This document shows positions 22,658 through 30,573 of a DNA stretch of 64,000 nucleotides, piece by piece. Position 1 is the stretch's first letter. Every line of letters starts with the position of its first letter. The notes beneath the pieces are model-generated. The model had not been told where the DNA came from. It made no database searches and saw only the letters and a program-made list of their open reading frames with translations. A program made the position numbers and the translations under genes. The DNA lies in contig NZ_NQLA01000001.1 in the NCBI RefSeq assembly GCF_002252705.1, positions 1 to 64,000 of the forward strand. Reading direction: 5' to 3'. The stretch comes from Vulcanococcus limneticus LL (GTDB taxonomy: Bacteria > Cyanobacteriota > Cyanobacteriia > PCC-6307 > Cyanobiaceae).

Positions 22658-23383
22658 ATGCGTCCTCTCCTGGTGACTCTCGCCCTGTTGGGTCTGCTGG
22701 TGCCGATGGCCCAGGCCCAGATGCCCTCCCCTGCGCACCACCAGCACCACAGCCAGCCGCAACCGGCGCCGGCGCCGGCTACTTCAGCGCCGCGGCCGGT
22801 CGCTGGATCCATGGATCACGGTGCCCATGGCCATGACGTGGGTGCCGCCGGTGCCACCTACGACCTGCGCTGGATCGACGCGATGGTGCAGCACCACACC
22901 GGTGCGCTGCGGATGGGCGAGGTTGTGTTCGACATCGGCCAGCCGGGGGTGGGGGCACTGGCCAAGACGATCTGGCGGGACCAGGCCCAGGAGATCAAGG
23001 CCATGGGGCAATGGCGCAGGGCCTGGTATCCGGAGGCGCCCGTCTACCCCGTCGCCTTGAAAGCCGGCGGTGATCCCAACAGCCTGGCCGGCCTGGAGCG
23101 CATGGGCCCCGCCCAGATCGAGGCCATGCGCATGACCGGCAGCACGCCCACCAAGGCCAACCGCGTCCGCTGGTTCCTGGAGGGGATGATCGCCCACCAC
23201 GGCGGCGCGCTGGAGATGGCCCACGATGCGCTGCAGAAGTCCACCAACACCACCATTCGGCGGCTGGCACGGCAGATCATCGTGGCCCAGCGCCGCGAGA
23301 TTCTCGAGCTGCGGCACATGCTCCAACGCGACGGCCTCGATCGGCCGGAGTACTACCGCTACGACGCCCTCTTCTCCAACTGA
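22658..23383 (+). CDS. DUF305 protein, His-rich
   Basis: A 241-residue secreted protein: signal peptide (Leu-Val-Thr-Leu-Ala-Leu-Leu-Gly-Leu-Leu, cleavage after Ala-Gln-Ala), a His/Gln/Pro-rich linker with His-His-Gln-His-His, and two DUF305 halves. These have Met-Val-Gln-His-His-Thr (about residue 74-79) and Met-Ile-Ala-His-His-Gly-Gly-Ala (about residue 175-182). It may bind copper or another soft metal in the periplasm. It lies 90 bp after the preceding DUF305 gene and could share a transcript with it. Confidence 0.8.
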   Translation: MRPLLVTLALLGLLVPMAQAQMPSPAHHQHHSQPQPAPAPATSAPRPVAGSMDHGAHGHDVGAAGATYDLRWIDAMVQHHTGALRMGEVVFDIGQPGVGALAKTIWRDQAQEIKAMGQWRRAWYPEAPVYPVALKAGGDPNSLAGLERMGPAQIEAMRMTGSTPTKANRVRWFLEGMIAHHGGALEMAHDALQKSTNTTIRRLARQIIVAQRREILELRHMLQRDGLDRPEYYRYDALFSN

Positions 23384-23522
23384 GGGGAACCATGACGGCG
23401 ATCCGCGCTCTGGACGAGCGGGCTGGACTGCTGTGCTGGGCTGCTGTGCTGGGCCGTGCCCTGCTGCTCCCATCGCCCCACTCCTGCGCCATTCTCATAC
23501 GGACTGCCTGGACGGAAGCGGC

Positions 23523-25250
23523 GTGTGGATCAACGTGGCCGTGCTGCTCGCCGGCGTGCTCCTGCTGTTGGGGATTGCCTCCAGCAAGTTCTCCGCCCGC
23601 GTTGGGGTGCCGGTGTTGGTGCTGTTCCTCTCGGTGGGGATGGCGGCCGGCTCCGAGGGGCTGGGCCGCATTCCGTTTGAGAACTATCCCCTGGCCAACA
23701 GCATCGGCAGCGTGGCCCTGGCCCTGATCCTGTTCGATGGCGGTCTGCGCACCTCCCTGGCTTCGGTGCGGCGGGTGTGGCGGCCGGCCCTGGCACTCTC
23801 CACCGTGGGCGTGCTCATTACCTCCCTGCTCACGGGGGTCGCGGCCGCCTGGGTGCTGGGGCTTCCGCTCCTTCAGGGCTTGCTCCTGGGCAGCATTGTG
23901 GGTTCCACCGATGCGGCGGCGGTGTTTTCGGTGCTGCGCACCAGCGGCCTGAAGCTGCCGGAGCGGCTCACGGCCACCCTCGAGGTGGAGAGCGGTTCGA
24001 ACGATCCGATGGCGATCTTCCTCACGCTCGGCCTGATCGGCGTGATCACCGGCGGCATTGGCTCTGCCCAGCAATTGGCATTGCTCTTCTTCAGTCAGTT
24101 CGGGGTGGGCGGCCTGGTGGGCCTTGCCGTGGGCTGGCTGGCCATCCGGGCGGTGAATCGGATCAACCTCGACTATCCGGGCCTCTACCCCCTGTTGGCC
24201 CTCGCCTTTGGCCTGGTGGCCTTCGGGCTGGCGGCGGTGTTGGGGGGCAGTGGCTTTCTGGCCGTCTACATCGCCGGCATCGTGCTGGGCAGCGGTTCGA
24301 TCGTGTTCCGGCGGGGGATCTTCTCCTTCCACGACGCCGTGGCCTGGCTGGGTCAGATCGTGCTGTTTGTGATGCTGGGGCTCCTGAGTTTCCCCAGCCG
24401 TCTGCTGGCCGTGGCGGGGCAGGGGTTGCTGATCGCCCTGGTGTTGATCCTGGTGGCGCGGCCGATCGCGGTTGCGGTGTCGGCCTTCCCGTTCCGCTTC
24501 CGGCGCCGGGAGCTCACTTTCCTTTCCTGGGTGGGCCTGAAGGGGGCGGTGCCGATCACCCTGGCCACCTTTCCGTTGATGGCCGGCGTGCCCGGCAGCG
24601 CGCTGATCTTCAACGCGGTGTTCTTCGTGGTGCTGATCTCGGCGATCACCCAGGGCTGGTCGCTGCCGCTGGTGGCCCGCTGGCTGCACATCGGCCGGCC
24701 GGCCGATCCCACCCCAGCGCTGTCGGTGGAGCTCCATACCCTGCGCCAGGTCGATGGCGAGATCGTCGACTACACCCTCCAACCCCAGGCCCAGGTGGCC
24801 GGCCTGCAGCTGCGCGATCTGGCCCTGCCCGATGGCGTGCTGGTCACTTTGATCCTGCGCGGCAAGCAGGTGGTGATGCCGCGAGGCCAAACGGCCCTTG
24901 AGCCCGGGGACCATGTCTTTGTGGCCATGCGCAGCCGTCTCCAGCCCCTGATCGATCGGCTGTTTGCGGTGGATCCCGAGCCGATTGCAGCGCAGGCCAA
25001 CCAGCCGCTCGTCTTCAATGCGACGGTCACCGTGCAGCAGCTCCATCAGTTTTTCGGGCTGCCCCTGAGCGCCGCGATCAGTCGGGAGAAGGCGGCCCAG
25101 AGCCTTCGATCCCTCCTGGCTGAGGCCGCTCCGCGTCAGCAGCCGACCTGCCTGGAGGGCTTTGCCATCCAGACAGGGGTCGATGACGACCATGTGGTGG
25201 TTCAGTACGTCAGCGATGGGGAATCGGCATCACCCAGTGGTGGCAGGTGA
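23523..25250 (+). CDS. nhaP2: Potassium/proton antiporter, CPA1-type (NhaP2-like) with C-terminal TrkA-type domain
   Basis: A 575-residue membrane protein starting with GTG. It has about twelve or thirteen helices, including the transport-core segment Gly-Ser-Thr-Asp-Ala-Ala-Ala-Val-Phe (about residue 130) and Glu-Val-Glu-Ser-Gly-Ser-Asn-Asp-Pro-Met (about residues 156-165), the pattern of the Asn-Asp/Asp ion site. A TrkA-C-like cytoplasmic domain follows (about residues 400-480, including Val-Asp-Tyr-Thr-Leu and Pro-Asp-Gly-Val-Leu-Val-Thr-Leu-Ile-Leu-Arg), then a CorC_HlyC-like end. Family proteins export K+ or Na+ for H+. Start chosen by length (NhaP2 is about 578). Confidence 0.85.
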   Translation: MWINVAVLLAGVLLLLGIASSKFSARVGVPVLVLFLSVGMAAGSEGLGRIPFENYPLANSIGSVALALILFDGGLRTSLASVRRVWRPALALSTVGVLITSLLTGVAAAWVLGLPLLQGLLLGSIVGSTDAAAVFSVLRTSGLKLPERLTATLEVESGSNDPMAIFLTLGLIGVITGGIGSAQQLALLFFSQFGVGGLVGLAVGWLAIRAVNRINLDYPGLYPLLALAFGLVAFGLAAVLGGSGFLAVYIAGIVLGSGSIVFRRGIFSFHDAVAWLGQIVLFVMLGLLSFPSRLLAVAGQGLLIALVLILVARPIAVAVSAFPFRFRRRELTFLSWVGLKGAVPITLATFPLMAGVPGSALIFNAVFFVVLISAITQGWSLPLVARWLHIGRPADPTPALSVELHTLRQVDGEIVDYTLQPQAQVAGLQLRDLALPDGVLVTLILRGKQVVMPRGQTALEPGDHVFVAMRSRLQPLIDRLFAVDPEPIAAQANQPLVFNATVTVQQLHQFFGLPLSAAISREKAAQSLRSLLAEAAPRQQPTCLEGFAIQTGVDDDHVVVQYVSDGESASPSGGR

Positions 25251-25518
25251 GCCTGGCCTGCTCCAATCGCCCATCTCGAACCTGGCGAATCCGCTGGTGG
25301 CACCACTACCCCAGCGTGTGGCCGCTGTTACTGCCGCCGCGACATCGGCTCTGAAGCCGGGTCCTTTGACTCTGCCACCAGGGTCTTACCACATCCGAGG
25401 CCCGAGGAGATGGCGGGGCCTTCGCAAGTCTGCTGCGCTGAGGTGACGGCAAACCACACCTCCGCTGCTTGCGGTTGGCCATTTCCTGTGTAGGTTGTGT
25501 GCACTTCCATTCCCAAGC

Positions 25519-25890
25519 ATGGCTCTCACTGGATCTGATCTGCTGGCCAAGGTCAAGGAGCTCGGCGATGCCTCCAAATCCGATTTGGTGCGGGCCGCCG
25601 GCTACGTGAGCACCAAGAAGGACGGCAGCGAGCGCCTGAACTTCACCGCCTTCTATGAGGCGCTGCTGGAGGCCAAGGGCGTCAGCCTCGGCGAGACCGG
25701 AGGCCGTGGCAAGGGCAAAGGTGGCCGTTCCCTGAGCTACGTGGCCAAGGTGCAGTTCAACGGCAACCTGCTGGTGGGCAAGGCCTACACCGCCCTGCTG
25801 GACCTCAAGCCCGGCGACGAGTTTGAGATCAAGCTGGGCAAGAAGCAGATCCGCCTGGTGCCCGCCGGCGGCAGCGACGAGGAGGAGTGA
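25519..25890 (+). CDS. cyAbrB-family transcriptional regulator
   Basis: A 123-residue protein of the cyanobacterial AbrB family: N-terminal helix with Gly-Ser-Asp-Leu-Leu-Ala-Lys-Val, Leu-Val-Arg-Ala-Ala-Gly-Tyr, a basic Gly-Arg-Gly-Lys-Gly-Lys-Gly-Gly-Arg linker, and a C-terminal AbrB-like domain (Ser-Tyr-Val-Ala-Lys-Val-Gln-Phe-Asn-Gly-Asn through Glu-Ile-Lys-Leu-Gly-Lys). The acidic tail is Asp-Glu-Glu-Glu. cyAbrB proteins are DNA-binding regulators of carbon and nitrogen metabolism, reported to influence sbtA and ndh CO2-uptake genes in Synechocystis. The gene is monocistronic with its own upstream AT-richer region. Confidence 0.85.
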   Translation: MALTGSDLLAKVKELGDASKSDLVRAAGYVSTKKDGSERLNFTAFYEALLEAKGVSLGETGGRGKGKGGRSLSYVAKVQFNGNLLVGKAYTALLDLKPGDEFEIKLGKKQIRLVPAGGSDEEE

Positions 25891-25905
25891 GGCCGGGAAC
25901 GGGCG

Positions 25906-26213
25906 AATTGGGCCCTGGGGCTGATTCGCCCCGAAAGCTTCCTCTCGATCGTGGCCATCAAGGCTGAGGAGAGCGGCCCCGCCTCCCTGGTGTGGGCACG
26001 GGTGGCAGGTCCCATTGAGGCCTGCTTCCCGACCAGCGGGGTAATCACCACCCCAAGCGCTGACGTGTACAACCGGGCCTGCGTGCCACGCGAGCAGGCG
26101 ATGGCAGCTGAGGTGGCTCAGGTGCGGCGGCTCTCCTACATGACCTTCAAGCAGCCATTCCCCCCAGCGACTATCCAATCGCCGCGCTGAAGCGCTGGGC
26201 GGGGATGCATTGA
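25906..26213 (+). pseudogene. Frameshifted remnant of a small conserved protein
   Basis: A reading frame from about 25906 encodes Trp-Ala-Leu-Gly-Leu-Ile-Arg-Pro-Glu-Ser-Phe-Leu-Ser-Ile-Val-Ala, a middle with Leu-Val-Trp-Ala-Arg-Val-Ala-Gly-Pro-Ile-Glu, and Tyr-Asn-Arg-Ala-Cys-Val-Pro-Arg-Glu-Gln. It continues to Tyr-Met-Thr-Phe-Lys-Gln-Pro-Phe. At a run of C (about 26160-26165) the protein-like sequence switches to the +1 frame (Ser-Asp-Tyr-Pro-Ile-Ala-Ala-Leu-Lys-Arg-Trp-Ala-Gly-Met-His) and ends at a TGA at 26211. No usable start codon is visible at the front, so both ends look damaged. It resembles small bacterial 'Trp-Leu-Phe-Thr..Phe-Val-Ser..' hypothetical proteins, from memory only. 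Confidence 0.55.
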
Positions 26214-26432
26214 TTCCAGGGCCGATCCCCCAGTTCGGCCTGCAGTCCCTCAACGTCGCGACCGCGGAAGTCGGCCGCCAGGTTGCAGTCCCTCGGCCGG
26301 CCAATGGTTCAGGGCGATGCCGTTGGACAGCAACGCAGGCTGATGGTGCCGATCCCGCGGTGCTCGGGGCCGCCCATGCAGGAGCGGTTGAGGCCAGTTG
26401 CTGCGCGATCAGCGGTTTCTGACGCCATGAAA

Positions 26433-26461
26433 AAGGGTCCCCGGAATCCCCGAGAACCCTT
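26433..26461 (-). terminator. Intrinsic terminator downstream of tRNA-Pro
   Basis: Read on the minus strand, the RNA folds to a 12-bp stem (left arm AAGGGTTCTCGG, right arm CCGGGGACCCTT, two G-U pairs) around a five-base loop, followed by several T residues. The stem is 14 bp beyond the 3' end of the tRNA-Pro gene, as expected for its terminator. This is a sequence-shape reading, not a computed fold. Confidence 0.75.
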
Positions 26462-26474
26462 GCTGTAACTGGAA

Positions 26475-26548
26475 TCGGGGTGACAGGATTCGAACCTGCG
26501 ACCTAATGCTCCCAAAGCATCCGCGCTACCAAGCTGCGCTACACCCCG
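26475..26548 (-). tRNA. trnP: tRNA-Pro (anticodon TGG)
   Basis: The 74-nt minus-strand sequence folds as a cloverleaf: acceptor CGGGGTG/CACCCCG with discriminator A, D-arm with GCGCAG and GGTAGCGC, anticodon arm GATGC-TTTGGGA-GCATT with anticodon TGG, and T-arm with GGTTCGAATCC. The anticodon reads proline codons, mainly CCA, with wobble to others. It lacks an encoded CCA. An intrinsic terminator follows. The flanking region to the right is a short gap before the AlkB-like gene. Confidence 0.95.
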
Positions 26549-26624
26549 CTGTGAGCGAACTTAGCTGGCCGCGGTGCAGGGTTCCGCCCCAACACGGCGA
26601 TCCGGCCTGGCTCCTGCCGAGGCA

Positions 26625-27341
26625 ATGGCCCATCCTGCTCCAGTCTCCAGCCGCGCCGCCGCCGTGAGGTCAGCGCTTCAGCTTCAGTGCGCCCCGGGTC
26701 TGCAGCTGCGCCATGGACCGGCCTGGTTGCAGGGCCAGGGGCTGGACCTGCGCCAGCTCCAACGCGCCTTGACGGCCTCGCTGGCCTGGCAGCAGCCCCT
26801 GGTCACGGTGTACGGGCGCCAGCACCCCACGCCGCGGCTGGTGTGCTGGGTGGCGGACCCGGGCTGCAGCTACCGCTACAGCGGCCTGGAGCAGGTGATC
26901 ACGCCCTGGACCCCCGAACTCAGCCAGCTGCGCGAGCTGCTGCAGCTGGAGCTGGGGGTGCGCTTCAACAGCCTGCTGCTCAATCGCTACCGCAACGGAG
27001 CCGATCGCATGGGCTGGCATGCCGACGATGAGCCCGAGCTCGATCCCGTCGCGCCGATCGCCTCCCTGAGCCTGGGGGCGTCCCGCAGCCTGCGCTTCCG
27101 GCCGAAGCCGCGCCGCAGCAGCAGATCAGGACCCGCCTCGGGCCAACGTGGGCTGGGTGCGCCCAGTGGGGAGCTGGCCACCAGCGACGCCCAGCCCCCC
27201 TTCGCCGTGGACCTCGCCGATGGCGACCTGTTGGTGATGGATCCCCCCACCCAGCGCCACTGGCAGCACGCTCTGCCGGTGCGCGCGCGGGTCTCAAGCG
27301 AGCGGATCAACCTCACCTTCCGGCTGATCCGCCCGCGCTGA
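26625..27341 (+). CDS. AlkB-like 2-oxoglutarate/Fe(II) dioxygenase
   Basis: A 238-residue protein (start ATG 26625; a GTG at 26574 is an alternative). It has the AlkB core: Pro-Arg-Leu-Val-Cys-Trp substrate lid, Arg-Phe-Asn-Ser-Leu-Leu-Leu-Asn-Arg-Tyr-Arg, Gly-Trp-His-Ala-Asp-Asp-Glu (HxD iron ligands, about residue 144-150), Ser-Leu-Gly-Ala-Ser-Arg-Ser-Leu-Arg-Phe, His-Trp-Gln-His-Ala-Leu-Pro (second His, about 222), and Arg-Ile-Asn-Leu-Thr-Phe-Arg near the end. AlkB proteins remove alkyl groups from nucleic-acid bases or, in other members, proteins. A Ser/Arg/Gly-rich insert near residues 165-180 is unusual. Confidence 0.85.
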   Translation: MAHPAPVSSRAAAVRSALQLQCAPGLQLRHGPAWLQGQGLDLRQLQRALTASLAWQQPLVTVYGRQHPTPRLVCWVADPGCSYRYSGLEQVITPWTPELSQLRELLQLELGVRFNSLLLNRYRNGADRMGWHADDEPELDPVAPIASLSLGASRSLRFRPKPRRSSRSGPASGQRGLGAPSGELATSDAQPPFAVDLADGDLLVMDPPTQRHWQHALPVRARVSSERINLTFRLIRPR

Positions 27342-27345
27342 TCCC

Positions 27346-27744
27346 TCAGCCCAGGACGGCGATGCAGTCGATCTCGACCCGGGCCCCCTTGGGCAGCGCC
27401 GCCACCTCGACGCAGGCCCGGGCGGGCGAGACACCGGCGCCGAAGGTCTCGGCGTAGATGGCGTTGACCAGGGCGAAGTCGCCCAGGTCGGCCAGGAACA
27501 CGGTGGTGCGCACCACCTGCTGGGGGGTGGCGCCGGCCTCGGCCAGCACCGCCTTGAGGTTCGCGAGCACCTGGCGGGTTTCGGCCTCCACGTCGCCGCC
27601 GCCCACCATGGCGCCGCTGCTGGGATCGAGGGCGATCTGGCCGGAGCAGAACAGCAGCCCGCCGGCCTTCACCGCCTGGTTGTAGGGGCCCACAGGGGCG
27701 GGGGCGCCGGCGGTGGTGACGGCCTCGATCGCTGCGGCGGACAT
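27346..27744 (-). CDS. ridA: RidA family enamine/imine deaminase
   Basis: A 132-residue protein of the YjgF/YER057c/UK114 family with Gly-Pro-Tyr-Asn-Gln-Ala-Val at the start, Ser-Gly-Gln-Ile-Ala-Leu-Asp-Pro, Thr-Thr-Val-Phe-Leu-Ala-Asp-Leu, and the active-site Arg in Ser-Pro-Ala-Arg-Ala-Cys-Val-Glu-Val with Glu-Ile-Asp-Cys-Ile-Ala. It hydrolyses reactive 2-aminoacrylate and related enamines that would damage PLP enzymes. It forms trimers. The start at 27744 shares bases with the start of the divergent ABC gene. A longer frame upstream adds unlikely sequence. Confidence 0.9.
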   Translation of the reverse strand: MSAAAIEAVTTAGAPAPVGPYNQAVKAGGLLFCSGQIALDPSSGAMVGGGDVEAETRQVLANLKAVLAEAGATPQQVVRTTVFLADLGDFALVNAIYAETFGAGVSPARACVEVAALPKGARVEIDCIAVLG

Positions 27745-28936
27745 GGCGGGGGAAGATGGGGCGCTGAGCCTATGGCCTCCGGGCCCGCCCGCCATCGCCA
27801 GCGCCGATCTGCCGCGTCCTGAGCCATCGCCCCAGGTGGAGCTCGCGGGCCTCTGGCACCGCTACCGCGGCCATGCCGCCAGCGGCGACTGGACCCTGCG
27901 GGGCATCGACTTCCAGCTGCAGCCCGGCGAGCTGGTGGGCCTGCTGGGCCCATCCGGCTGCGGCAAGACCACCCTGCTGCGCCTGATCGCGGGCTTCGAG
28001 CGGCCCGATCGGGGTCTGGTGCGCATCGGCGGCCAGGAGGTGGCGGGGCCCCACCGCTGGCTGCCGCCGGAGCGGCGCGGGGTGGGCATGGTGTTCCAGG
28101 ACTACGCCCTCTTCCCCCACCTCGACGCCTGGCGCAACACCTGCTTCGGTCTGCGCCGCGGCCAGGACACCAGCCGGGCCGCCTGGCTGCTGGAGTTGCT
28201 GGGCCTCCAGGGCCTGGAGCAGCGCTACCCCCACGAGCTCTCGGGCGGTCAGCGCCAGCGCCTGGCCCTGGCCCGGGCCCTGGCGCCCGGCTCCTCGCTG
28301 GTGCTGCTGGATGAGCCCTTCTCCAACCTGGATGTGGAGGTGCGGCTGCGGCTGCGCAGCGAACTGCCGGCGGTACTGGCCCAGTGCGGCGCCAGCGGCG
28401 TGATCGTGACCCACGACCCCGAGGAGGCCCTGGCGATCTGCGATCGAGTGGCGGTGCTGGAGGCGGGGCGGCTGCACCAGTGCGCCCGGCCCCGGGAGCT
28501 GGTGCGCCATCCCGCCACGGGCTTCGTCGGTCGCTTCGTGCTGCAGGGCAACCTGCTGCCGGCCCAGTGGCAGGCCGGCCGGCTGCGCACCGCCCTGGGG
28601 GAGCTGGAGCCGTCCCTGCCCGCCACCGGACCCGCGGCCGCCGTGCCCCGGCCCGAGCCCGGCGAGACCCTTGAGGTGCTGGTGAGCCCCCTGGGGCTCA
28701 GCTTCCAGCCCGATCCCAGCGGTGAGGCCTGCGTGATGGGCCGGGAGTTCCTGGGCCGCGAGTGGCTCTATCAGGTGCAGCAGGGGAGCCTCAAGCTGCG
28801 GCTGCGGCTGCCCCTTGAGGCCGACTACCAGCGGGGGCAGCGCGGGCGGCTGGGGCTGCGGGCCGGGGAGGGGGCGCGGCTGTTCCCCGGGGGGCTGGAG
28901 CTGGTGGCGGCGCCGGTGTCGCCGGCGGTGCTCTGA
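27743..28936 (+). CDS. futC: ABC transporter ATPase, iron-type (FutC/FbpC-like)
   Basis: A 397-residue ATPase with Walker A Gly-Pro-Ser-Gly-Cys-Gly-Lys-Thr-Thr (about residue 73-81), Q-loop Val-Phe-Gln-Asp-Tyr-Ala-Leu-Phe-Pro, signature Leu-Ser-Gly-Gly-Gln-Arg-Gln-Arg (about 170-177), Walker B Leu-Val-Leu-Leu-Asp-Glu-Pro, and a His-Asp loop. The C-terminal third is a regulatory TOBE-like region. The pattern matches FutC/FbpC/PotA ATPases of iron and polyamine ABC importers. No permease or binding-protein gene is next to it, which is usual for cyanobacterial FutC. The start is uncertain: the ATG at 27743 overlaps the ridA start. Confidence 0.75.
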   Translation: MAGEDGALSLWPPGPPAIASADLPRPEPSPQVELAGLWHRYRGHAASGDWTLRGIDFQLQPGELVGLLGPSGCGKTTLLRLIAGFERPDRGLVRIGGQEVAGPHRWLPPERRGVGMVFQDYALFPHLDAWRNTCFGLRRGQDTSRAAWLLELLGLQGLEQRYPHELSGGQRQRLALARALAPGSSLVLLDEPFSNLDVEVRLRLRSELPAVLAQCGASGVIVTHDPEEALAICDRVAVLEAGRLHQCARPRELVRHPATGFVGRFVLQGNLLPAQWQAGRLRTALGELEPSLPATGPAAAVPRPEPGETLEVLVSPLGLSFQPDPSGEACVMGREFLGREWLYQVQQGSLKLRLRLPLEADYQRGQRGRLGLRAGEGARLFPGGLELVAAPVSPAVL

Positions 28937-28976
28937 GGCGACTGGACCCACTCGCCTGACTGCAGGGCGGCTGACG

Positions 28977-29825
28977 TCAGCCGCGCCAGTGGTCCTTGCT
29001 GTGGCGCCGCTCGGCCAAGGCCTCCACCGTGGCGGCCCGCAGGAACAGGTTGGTGGCCCGTTCCGCGCCGATCGTGCTGGGGATCGTGGGCTGGCCTGCG
29101 GCACGGCTGGTGCCCACGGCGGCGAGCCGTTCGGCGATGGCGCCATCGCCTGGTTCCTGGGCGGCCGCCCAGCGCAGGTTGGCCTCGGTGTACTCGTGGG
29201 CGCACCACACCCGCGTGGACGGCGGCAGGGCAGCCAGCCGCTGCAGGGCGGCATGCATCTGGGCCGGGGTGCCCTCGAAGATCCGCCCGCAGCCCCCGGC
29301 GAACAGCGTGTCGCCGCAGAAGAGCTCGCCGCCGCCGGCCCGGGCGCCCCCGGCTGCAGCCCCCTCCAGCGGCGGCAGGAAGAAGGCGATGTGCTCGGAG
29401 GTATGGCCTGGAACAGCGAGCACCTGGATCTCGCGGCCCAGCAGCGTGAGCCGATCGCCGTCGGCGACCCCGCGGGTCTGCAGGGGGATGCGCATGCGAT
29501 CGGCCGCGCTGGCGATCACCTCGGCCCGGGGCCAGCGGCGCAGCAGGCCGGGGCTGCCGCCGATGTGGTCGCTGTGGTGGTGGGTGTGCAGGATCGCCGC
29601 CAGCTCCAGGCCGCGGGCCTCCAGCCAGGCGATCACGGGCGGGGCGACGGCCGGGTCCACCACCACGGCCGGCCCCGGCCCGTCGCCGTGGAGCACGAAC
29701 ACATAGTTGTCTTCGAGCACCGGGATCAGCGACACCCGCTGGGCCGCGCCCGTTGGGCTGGCGGCGTGGCCGGCCGCGGCGGAGCCAGGGGGCGGCTCGG
29801 GACTCGGGGCGGACGGGTGGCTCAC
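28977..29825 (-). CDS. gloB: Hydroxyacylglutathione hydrolase-like metallo-hydrolase (GloB)
   Basis: A metallo-beta-lactamase-fold hydrolase. It shows Pro-Val-Leu-Glu-Asp-Asn-Tyr-Val-Phe, the zinc motif [10 protein letters not shown], Val-Pro-Gly-His-Thr-Ser-Glu-His, Phe-Cys-Gly-Asp-Thr-Leu-Phe, and the Ala-His-Glu-Tyr-Thr second domain motif, matching glyoxalase II. It hydrolyses S-lactoylglutathione in methylglyoxal detoxification. Two GTG starts are possible (29825, 282 residues; 29735, 252 residues). The shorter one has the length typical of GloB. Both are marked by no clear ribosome-binding site. Confidence 0.85.
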   Translation of the reverse strand: MSHPSAPSPEPPPGSAAAGHAASPTGAAQRVSLIPVLEDNYVFVLHGDGPGPAVVVDPAVAPPVIAWLEARGLELAAILHTHHHSDHIGGSPGLLRRWPRAEVIASAADRMRIPLQTRGVADGDRLTLLGREIQVLAVPGHTSEHIAFFLPPLEGAAAGGARAGGGELFCGDTLFAGGCGRIFEGTPAQMHAALQRLAALPPSTRVWCAHEYTEANLRWAAAQEPGDGAIAERLAAVGTSRAAGQPTIPSTIGAERATNLFLRAATVEALAERRHSKDHWRG

Positions 29826-29922
29826 TACAGTCGCAGCTGATGCGCAGCTCCATGATCGCCGCTGCTCAACAGCCCGGGGCCACCGCTCTCCCGGGCGTGC
29901 TGACCACCCGACGGAGCGCGCG

Positions 29923-30573
29923 ATGATCACCGTCGCCCTGGCCAAAGGCGCCCTGCTCAAGGACTCGGTGCGCCGCTTCGCGGCCGCCGGCCTCGACTTC
30001 GCCGCCGTGCTCGAGCCCGGCAACCGCCAGCTGATGGTGCCCAGCGCCTGCGGCGCCGCCCGGGCCCTGCTGGTGCGCAACGCCGATGTGCCGGTGTATG
30101 TGGCCTATGGCCAGGCCCAGTTGGGCGTGGTGGGCTACGACGTGCTGCGCGAGCACCAGCTGCCCGTGGCCCAGCTGCTCGATCTGGGCTTCGGCGGCTG
30201 CCGCATGAGCGTGGCGGTGAAGGCCAGCAGTCCCTACCGCCGCTCCGCCGACCTGCCCGCCCACTGCCGCATCGCCAGCAAGTTCACCCGCTGCGCCCAG
30301 GAGTACTTCGACGCCCTGGATCTGCCCGTGGAGCTGATCCACCTGGCCGGCTCGGTGGAGCTGGGGCCGATCACCGGCATGAGCGAGGCGATCGTGGACC
30401 TGGTGGCCACCGGCCGCACCCTCGAGGAGAACGGCCTGATCGCCATTGAGGACCTGTTCCAGTCCACTGCCCGGCTGGTGGGTCACCCCCTGGCACTGCG
30501 CCTCGATGACGGGCCCTTGCAGGCGATCGTTGATCGCCTCGCCGCCGCCGCACCGGCCCCCCTCCCCGCCTGA
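29923..30573 (+). CDS. hisG: ATP phosphoribosyltransferase, short form (HisG)
   Basis: A 216-residue enzyme of the short-form HisG family: Ile-Thr-Val-Ala-Leu-Ala-Lys-Gly at the start, [15 protein letters not shown], [11 protein letters not shown], Arg-Ile-Ala-Ser-Lys-Phe, and Leu-Ala-Gly-Ser-Val-Glu-Leu-Gly-Pro. It catalyses the first step of histidine synthesis. The short form needs HisZ as a regulatory partner, which is not in this window. Its stop overlaps the following ABC gene by one base. Confidence 0.95.
   Translation: MITVALAKGALLKDSVRRFAAAGLDFAAVLEPGNRQLMVPSACGAARALLVRNADVPVYVAYGQAQLGVVGYDVLREHQLPVAQLLDLGFGGCRMSVAVKASSPYRRSADLPAHCRIASKFTRCAQEYFDALDLPVELIHLAGSVELGPITGMSEAIVDLVATGRTLEENGLIAIEDLFQSTARLVGHPLALRLDDGPLQAIVDRLAAAAPAPLPA

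Noticed and set aside
23277-25193. 638-codon minus-strand open frame
   Set aside because: Antisense shadow of the antiporter gene: rich in His, Gln, Gly and Arg with no domain.
25901-25931. Hairpin GGGCGAAT/ATTCGCCC after the AbrB gene
   Set aside because: The 8-bp stem lies inside the front of the decayed gene and no T-run follows, so it was not listed as a terminator.
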